From: Kiritimatiellia bacterium
GTDB lineage: Bacteria > Verrucomicrobiota > Kiritimatiellia > RFP12 > UBA3636
Assembly (NCBI GenBank): GCA_016295275.1
Contig: JAEDLN010000062.1
Coordinates: 1-10,589 of the forward strand
DNA: 10,589 bases
Direction of reading: 5' to 3'
Every line of letters begins with the position of its first letter. The stretch's first letter is position 1. Of this stretch, positions 7,285-10,589 are shown in pieces. Under the pieces are notes generated by a model. The model was not told the origin of the DNA. It saw only the letters and a list, made by a program, of their open reading frames with translations, and searched no databases. A program made the translations under genes and the position numbers.

Positions 7285-9792
7285 TTACTTGAGGAGAATG
7301 AAAAGGGCGGAGAAGGAGCGTTCGTAGCAACCGATATCGATCGTCTTTCCGGTCAAGCGGGGCTTTCCGGCCAGATCGAGCGCATTGGCATCGGCTTCTG
7401 CGGACAGACCTTTGTTCCAGAGAATTCCATTTATGCGCGGCGTGAGATTTCCCGCCGCATAGTCGGTGAAAGCGGCCAGTGCCGTTCCGACTTGGCAGTC
7501 GGTTGCGTTGGAAGGCGGTGCGGCGTCGGCCGCGCAGTTGACGAAGGCTCCGGTTCCGCCCCATGGAGCGGGGCCTTCCGCCACATCGTTGTAGGCGATG
7601 GTATCGACAGCGAAGATGGCGCAGTTTTCGGCCGTTGCGCTATCTTCGCACGAGATACCCCAGCAGGTGTTGGTTTGGGTTCCCGAACCGGTATTCCGGA
7701 GATCGTAGGCGACCTGGCAGTCGACGATTGTCGTATTGCGCACACGGGCATTTCCTTGCGCCAATACGACGCTGCCGAAGCTGTTGATGCAATCGCGCAC
7801 CAGGCAGTTTTCCACGGCACCGCTTCCGGTGACGGCAATCGCCTGTGCACGGCGTCCGGATCCGGGGTTTCCGGTCGGGTCGATTGTGCATTGTTCGACA
7901 ACGGAGTGGGTCAGCAGTCCGTTTTGGATGTTTGCGCCGCCGGCATAGGCATTCATCAGCCCTGCGGCTTTTGCGCCGCGGATGACGCAGTTGGAGACGG
8001 TTCCGCCCGAGTTGTTGATGAGAAGTCCGGCGGCATTGGAGCCGTTTTGATTGGTCTGGCCATTGACCAGCAGCAGATTGCAGACGACGGCGTTTTTGTT
8101 GGCGACGATCAGGTTTTTCCGGTCGGGGTAGGTCCAGCTGGCGGTCACGGTATTGGTCAGGACGACATGTTCGGGATTTGCGCTTTGCCCTTCGAGACGG
8201 ATGGCTTTCGTGACTTCGATGGGGCTTGTTTGCGTGTAGATGCCGGGGAGGACCCGGATTTCGCATCCGTCGATGGCGTAATCGAGCGCTTCCGGAATTG
8301 TGTCGAGAGCGGTTTCGGGCGTATTGTAAGGCGCTTGGGGATTGCTGGCGGCGGCATCGACGTAGAGCACGGGGGAGGCGGTTTTGAGGCAGTTCGCCTG
8401 CGTCCGTTCAAGCGTTTCGCCGGCGATAGTCGCCCACAGCGTGACGGTATAGACGGCGGCCTCGGTATAGGTCCATTCGGCGGTTGGATCGCCGGTTTTG
8501 ACCACATCTACGTTTCCGTCGCCGTTCATATCCCATTCGAATTTGATGTTGGCGATATCATCGCCGGTGGCGGACGCATGGAATCCGACGGTTACGGGAA
8601 TATGGCCTTGCGAACGGTCGGCGGTGAAGTCGAGGGTTTTTTGGGACACATCGAATTCGTAGCAGCCGATATCGACAGTGCCGTTGGAGATGCGCGGATT
8701 TCCGGCGAGATCGAGCGTTCCGGCGTCGAAAGTCTGACCCGCGTCGCGAGCCGGGGAAGCGACCGTCAGGGTGTAATCGCCGGCAGCGGCATCGGCAAAG
8801 CCGATGGACTTTGTTTCGAAGCAGTTTTCGTTGATGGCGATTTCGCTCAAGCAGCCGGAGAATGCGGAGACGTAGGCATTTTTGGAGGCGATATAGATGT
8901 GACCGTGTCCGGTGGCATCGGAGGAGACGGAATTGCCGTAGATGATGGTATTGACGATGGAGGCGGTCGAGGAGGCGATGTAGATGCCGGCGCAAGCGGT
9001 TCCGGTATTGCCGGCGATAGTGCAGTTTCCGATAACGGATGTGCCGTTGCAGATAACGGGTGCGTATCCGTTTTTATTGGCGGTAATCAGGGAGTTGTCG
9101 ATTTGAGCGTCTTTCATCCAGATTGCGGAACCGCCGCGGCGGCCTGCAGCAAGGGTGTCGGGGGCGCATGTGCCGCCGCTCACGATGGAGCGGGTGACGC
9201 GTCCGCCGTACATGGCGATATTGCCTCCGCCAGCATTCCAGGCGGAAGAATTGCCATTCAGGATGCGGCAGTTCGAGACGGTTCCGCCGGCGGTCCCGAT
9301 GAAGACGTTTCCGCCGATGGAAGCCGACGCGACACCACCGGTGACGGTCAGATTTTCGATTCTGGCATCGGCATGGTCCAGATAGAACGGACGGACCTTG
9401 CTTGCGCTGTTGGTGGTGATGATGGTTTCATTCGGGGAAGAGCCTTGTCCGACAATTGCAATGGCGTTGGTCAGAACGTATCCGTTTTTTTCGTTTGTGC
9501 CCGTGGTATCCGCGAATGTGGCGTATCCGGACGGGATGTAGGTTCCCGGTGCGAGATAGATGGTCCCGCTCCCGTTTTCATCTGCGGCTTGGATGGCTTT
9601 ATCAAGCGTTGCAAAGGGAGTTTCTTGGGAAAGACCGTCGTTGTTGGTATCGTTTCCGGTTGGACTGACGTACCAAGGGCCACCATTGGGGAGGGTGGCG
9701 GTGTCTGCGAAAGACACGAAGGGGAGTAGAGTGCCGATAGAGACCAGGAATGCGAAGGCAGATACGAGTCTGCCGAGATGTCGAACGTTCAT
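7285..9792 (-). CDS. Secreted right-handed parallel beta-helix protein with central PKD domain
   Basis: An 835-residue protein with a clear signal peptide (residues 1-29, basic start, hydrophobic core, cut likely after SFA). It holds two tandem beta-helix modules of similar build. Module one spans about 38-380, opening with WYVSPTGND and APGTY and closing with DLAGNPR...DIGCYE. Module two spans about 476-825, opening with LYVDAA and LPGIYT and closing with DLAGKPR...DIGCYE. Short repeats such as GGTVSNC occur in both helices. Between them, about 388-465, is a PKD-type beta-sandwich with WTYTEAAVYTVTLWA and an EF-hand-like loop D421-x-N423-x-D425-G-x-x-D429 that could bind calcium. The DIGCYE endings match the 'choice-of-anchor Q' pattern often found in large surface proteins of PVC bacteria. 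No pectate-lyase catalytic set is evident, so it may be a lyase-like enzyme or a polysaccharide-binding surface protein. It is the first gene of the operon; AGGGG lies 6 nt before the ATG. Confidence 0.85.
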   Translation of the reverse strand: MNVRHLGRLVSAFAFLVSIGTLLPFVSFADTATLPNGGPWYVSPTGNDTNNDGLSQETPFATLDKAIQAADENGSGTIYLAPGTYIPSGYATFADTTGTNEKNGYVLTNAIAIVGQGSSPNETIITTNSASKVRPFYLDHADARIENLTVTGGVASASIGGNVFIGTAGGTVSNCRILNGNSSAWNAGGGNIAMYGGRVTRSIVSGGTCAPDTLAAGRRGGSAIWMKDAQIDNSLITANKNGYAPVICNGTSVIGNCTIAGNTGTACAGIYIASSTASIVNTIIYGNSVSSDATGHGHIYIASKNAYVSAFSGCLSEIAINENCFETKSIGFADAAAGDYTLTVASPARDAGQTFDAGTLDLAGNPRISNGTVDIGCYEFDVSQKTLDFTADRSQGHIPVTVGFHASATGDDIANIKFEWDMNGDGNVDVVKTGDPTAEWTYTEAAVYTVTLWATIAGETLERTQANCLKTASPVLYVDAAASNPQAPYNTPETALDTIPEALDYAIDGCEIRVLPGIYTQTSPIEVTKAIRLEGQSANPEHVVLTNTVTASWTYPDRKNLIVANKNAVVCNLLLVNGQTNQNGSNAAGLLINNSGGTVSNCVIRGAKAAGLMNAYAGGANIQNGLLTHSVVEQCTIDPTGNPGSGRRAQAIAVTGSGAVENCLVRDCINSFGSVVLAQGNARVRNTTIVDCQVAYDLRNTGSGTQTNTCWGISCEDSATAENCAIFAVDTIAYNDVAEGPAPWGGTGAFVNCAADAAPPSNATDCQVGTALAAFTDYAAGNLTPRINGILWNKGLSAEADANALDLAGKPRLTGKTIDIGCYERSFSALFILLK

Positions 9793-9893
9793 GAGAAACC
9801 CCTGTTGTCTGGAGTTGTTGTTAACGGGGGAAGTGGGTGTCGTTGAAAGAATGGAACGGGCTGCGGTGAGATGAAAGCGGGATGAAACGATAC

Positions 9894-9914
9894 ATTATGG
9901 GATAAATCCATAAT
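9894..9914. promoter_or_regulatory. Inverted repeat ATTATGG-7-CCATAAT in the promoter region
   Basis: A perfect 7-bp inverted repeat with a 7-bp spacer lies just downstream of the TATAAA candidate -10. Its position near the predicted transcription start fits an operator. A weak stem in the leader RNA is the alternative. Confidence 0.4.
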
Positions 9915-9917
9915 ATA

Positions 9918-9968
9918 TTTATACCACACATCTATTGTTGTGTATCATAATTGAAACGATTGTGTCAA
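9918..9968 (-). promoter_or_regulatory. Candidate sigma-70-type promoter of the operon
   Basis: The 9793-10020 region is AT-rich compared with both neighbours and faces the operon. A perfect -35 hexamer TTGACA lies at 9968-9963 on the minus strand. Its best-spaced -10 partner is GATACA (9946-9941, 16-nt spacer, weak), while TATGAT (9949-9944) is closer to consensus but only 13 nt away. A second possibility uses TATAAA at 9923-9918, with that GATACA as its -35 at a 17-nt spacer. Either choice leaves a leader of roughly 120-145 nt. Which one is used cannot be decided from sequence. Confidence 0.5.
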
Positions 9969-9976
9969 ATACAATC
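9958..9976. promoter_or_regulatory. Inverted repeat enclosing the -35 hexamer (possible operator)
   Basis: GATTGT and ACAATC form a perfect 6-bp inverted repeat separated by 7 bp. The TTGACA hexamer starts in the spacer and runs into one half-site, so a dimeric regulator bound here would cover the -35. This arrangement is typical of repressor operators, but the regulator is not in the window and could belong to any helix-turn-helix family. Confidence 0.45.
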
Positions 9977-10093
9977 TTCTTTTTGCTTCTGGACTGCATT
10001 TTCATCGTTTTCGTTTCCCGTTGGCGTGTGCGCGGGGGGCGGGGCGGCGCGGGGAAGGGGGGGGAGCACGGGGGCCGCGGGTGGCGAGGGGAA

Positions 10094-10113
10094 GGGCGTC
10101 ATCGATGGCGCCC
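10094..10113. repeat. Near-perfect 20-bp palindrome
   Basis: GGGCG, T, CATCGATG, G, CGCCC reads as an inverted repeat with a single T/G mismatch (a wobble pair in RNA). It contains a self-complementary CATCGATG centre. It lies in the G-rich island about 300 bp upstream of the operon start codon. Confidence 0.55.
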
Positions 10114-10190
10114 CACAATCGAAGCGCGGCGGTGGCGCGCGAGGGGGGCGCGGCGGCGCGAGCCGGGAGGGTGGGTGGAGAGCCACCATG

Positions 10191-10223
10191 GGCGGTAGCG
10201 GCCAAGCATCGCGCCCTGCCGCC
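10191..10223. repeat. Hairpin made from two opposed repeat cores
   Basis: GGCGGTAG at 10191-10198 can pair with CTGCCGCC at 10216-10223 (eight pairs including one wobble). The right half, CATCGCGCCCTGCCGC at 10207-10222, matches 15 of 16 bases of the left terminal arm at 18-33. Confidence 0.5.
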
Positions 10224-10292
10224 AAGCCGCACGAGGGGAGCGCGGCGGGGTGCGCGACGAGGTGCGCACGGGGGCGTGGGCGAGGGGTGCGC

Positions 10293-10318
10293 GAGGGAGC
10301 GTAATGGCGGTAGGGCGC
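10293..10318 (+). repeat. 26-bp direct repeat, copy 1
   Basis: This 26-base unit, GAGGGAGCGTAATGGCGG followed by TAGGGCGC, is identical to 10529-10554. It is the conserved end of a longer diverged unit starting near 10238. Confidence 0.85.
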
Positions 10319-10380
10319 ACGGGGGAAGCGGGGCGAGGGAATAAGGTGGTAGGTGGAAACAGACGCCGCGCCCTGCGCGG

Positions 10381-10395
10381 GCCGGGAGCCCCGGC
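10381..10395. repeat. Short GC hairpin in the repeat island
   Basis: GCCGGG and CCCGGC pair perfectly around a three-base loop. It immediately precedes another core copy and the 10403-10426 hairpin. Confidence 0.5.
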
Positions 10396-10402
10396 AGGCG
10401 GT

Positions 10403-10426
10403 AGGGGGCGCACGGAGACGCCCCCT
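10403..10426. repeat. 8-bp-stem GC hairpin
   Basis: AGGGGGCG and CGCCCCCT form a perfect 8-bp stem with an 8-nt loop. No T-tract follows in either direction, so it is not a standard intrinsic terminator; it belongs to the hairpin-rich repeat island. Confidence 0.55.
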
Positions 10427-10528
10427 GCAAAACTCTCAGCGTGTGCTACTTGCCATAGAGTGGCGGCGCACGGGGGGTGAGCGCGGCGAGGTGCGCACGA
10501 GGGGTGCGCACGCGAGGGTTGCGCACGT

Positions 10529-10554
10529 GAGGGAGCGTAATGGCGGTAGGGCGC
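10529..10554 (+). repeat. 26-bp direct repeat, copy 2
   Basis: Identical to 10293-10318. Unlike copy 1 it runs directly into the right terminal inverted-repeat arm, sharing 10543-10554 with it. Confidence 0.85.
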
Positions 10555-10574
10555 GATGTCCCCATCGCGCCGCC
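10543..10574. repeat. Right arm of 32-bp terminal inverted repeat
   Basis: Perfect inverted match to positions 2-33. It includes the hairpin GGCGCGATG-TCCC-CATCGCGCC. Only 15 bases follow to the end of the window, so what lies beyond cannot be seen. Confidence 0.85.
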
Positions 10575-10589
10575 CGGGTAATGCGCGGG

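Larger units (their letters stand above)
10021..10589. repeat. G-rich intergenic repeat island
   Basis: About 570 bp without a credible gene. The plus strand is dominated by G, with very few A/T bases except around 10427-10465. It holds two imperfect copies of a longer unit (10238-10318 and 10479-10554), several copies of a GGCGGTAGGGCGC core (10306-10318 and 10542-10554 exact; 10397-10411 with two extra G; 10191-10198 partial; a near-complete inverted copy at 10211-10223), and many hairpins. Open frames on both strands here encode low-complexity Arg/Ala/Pro/Gly proteins without ribosome binding sites and are compositional artefacts. A dispersed intergenic repeat family is the simplest reading. 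Confidence 0.75.

Noticed and set aside
7271..7564. An N-terminal extension of the GH5/CE4 protein by 98 residues
   Set aside because: It overlaps the upstream coding region in another frame, is Arg-rich and shadow-like, and would bury the hydrophobic leader; the ATG at 7270 has a plausible AAGG site.
7261..9729. An 822-codon open frame on the plus strand opposite the beta-helix gene
   Set aside because: The minus-strand protein has a signal peptide, recognisable domains and repeats, while the plus frame is rich in Gly, Asp and Ala with no domain logic. Codon bias of the real gene explains the long antisense frame.
10403..10426. Intrinsic terminator
   Set aside because: The stem is strong but no T-run follows on either strand.
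10002..10430. A Pro/Ala/Arg-rich minus-strand open frame (142 codons) and several plus-strand frames in the G-rich island
   Set aside because: Low-complexity translations, no ribosome binding site, and overlap with hairpin repeats; GC-rich DNA produces such frames by default.
10238..10554. CRISPR array
   Set aside because: The repeats are too few, of unequal length and spacing, and the intervening sequence is itself repeat-like; no cas gene is present.
10360..10589. Integron attC sites or a replication origin
   Set aside because: Hairpins are present, but there are no paired attC core motifs, no integrase, and no DnaA-box cluster or AT-rich unwinding region.

Overview
This window looks like a piece of a carbohydrate-degrading bacterium of the PVC group. 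Lentisphaerota or Kiritimatiellota is my best guess, an inference made without database searching. Pointers are the secreted parallel beta-helix/PKD protein with repeated DLAG..(PR)..DIGCYE ends, the very large multidomain glycoside hydrolase, the GH127-type enzyme, and the absence of any SusC/SusD pair that a Bacteroidota locus would normally carry. All four convincing genes are on the minus strand, so the window reads right to left.

Layout from right to left. (1) 10021-10589 is an extremely G-rich, gene-free island packed with short repeats and hairpins. (2) 9793-10020 is an AT-rich promoter/leader region with several inverted repeats. (3) 9792-1386 is a tightly packed three-gene operon: a secreted double beta-helix protein (9792-7285), a secreted GH5 + polysaccharide-deacetylase-like multidomain enzyme (7270-3221, 14 nt downstream), and a probable cytoplasmic GH127-family beta-L-arabinofuranosidase (3224-1386, 4-nt ATGA overlap). 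(4) A textbook intrinsic terminator at 1309-1274 closes the operon. (5) A separate YitT-family membrane protein (1059-145) has its own leader and ribosome binding site. (6) 1-144 is another GC-rich, gene-free island.

The operon reads as a small plant or algal polysaccharide utilisation unit. The beta-helix protein probably binds or modifies polysaccharide outside the cytoplasm, the large enzyme would cleave a beta-glycan backbone and perhaps remove acetyl groups, and the GH127 enzyme would trim released arabinose-containing oligosaccharides inside the cell. No transporter or regulator gene is present, but the promoter carries palindromes, one of which encloses a consensus TTGACA, so control by a DNA-binding repressor is plausible.

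The most unusual structure is not a gene. The two ends of the window carry a perfect 32-bp inverted repeat (2-33 and 10543-10574), itself able to fold into a 9-bp-stem hairpin, and embedded in a family of related GC-rich repeats sharing a GGCGGTAGGGCGC core. The repeats could be REP/MITE-like dispersed elements, in which case the window may simply be a contig that broke at multi-copy sequence, or they could bound a mobile cassette. The sequence alone does not decide this.
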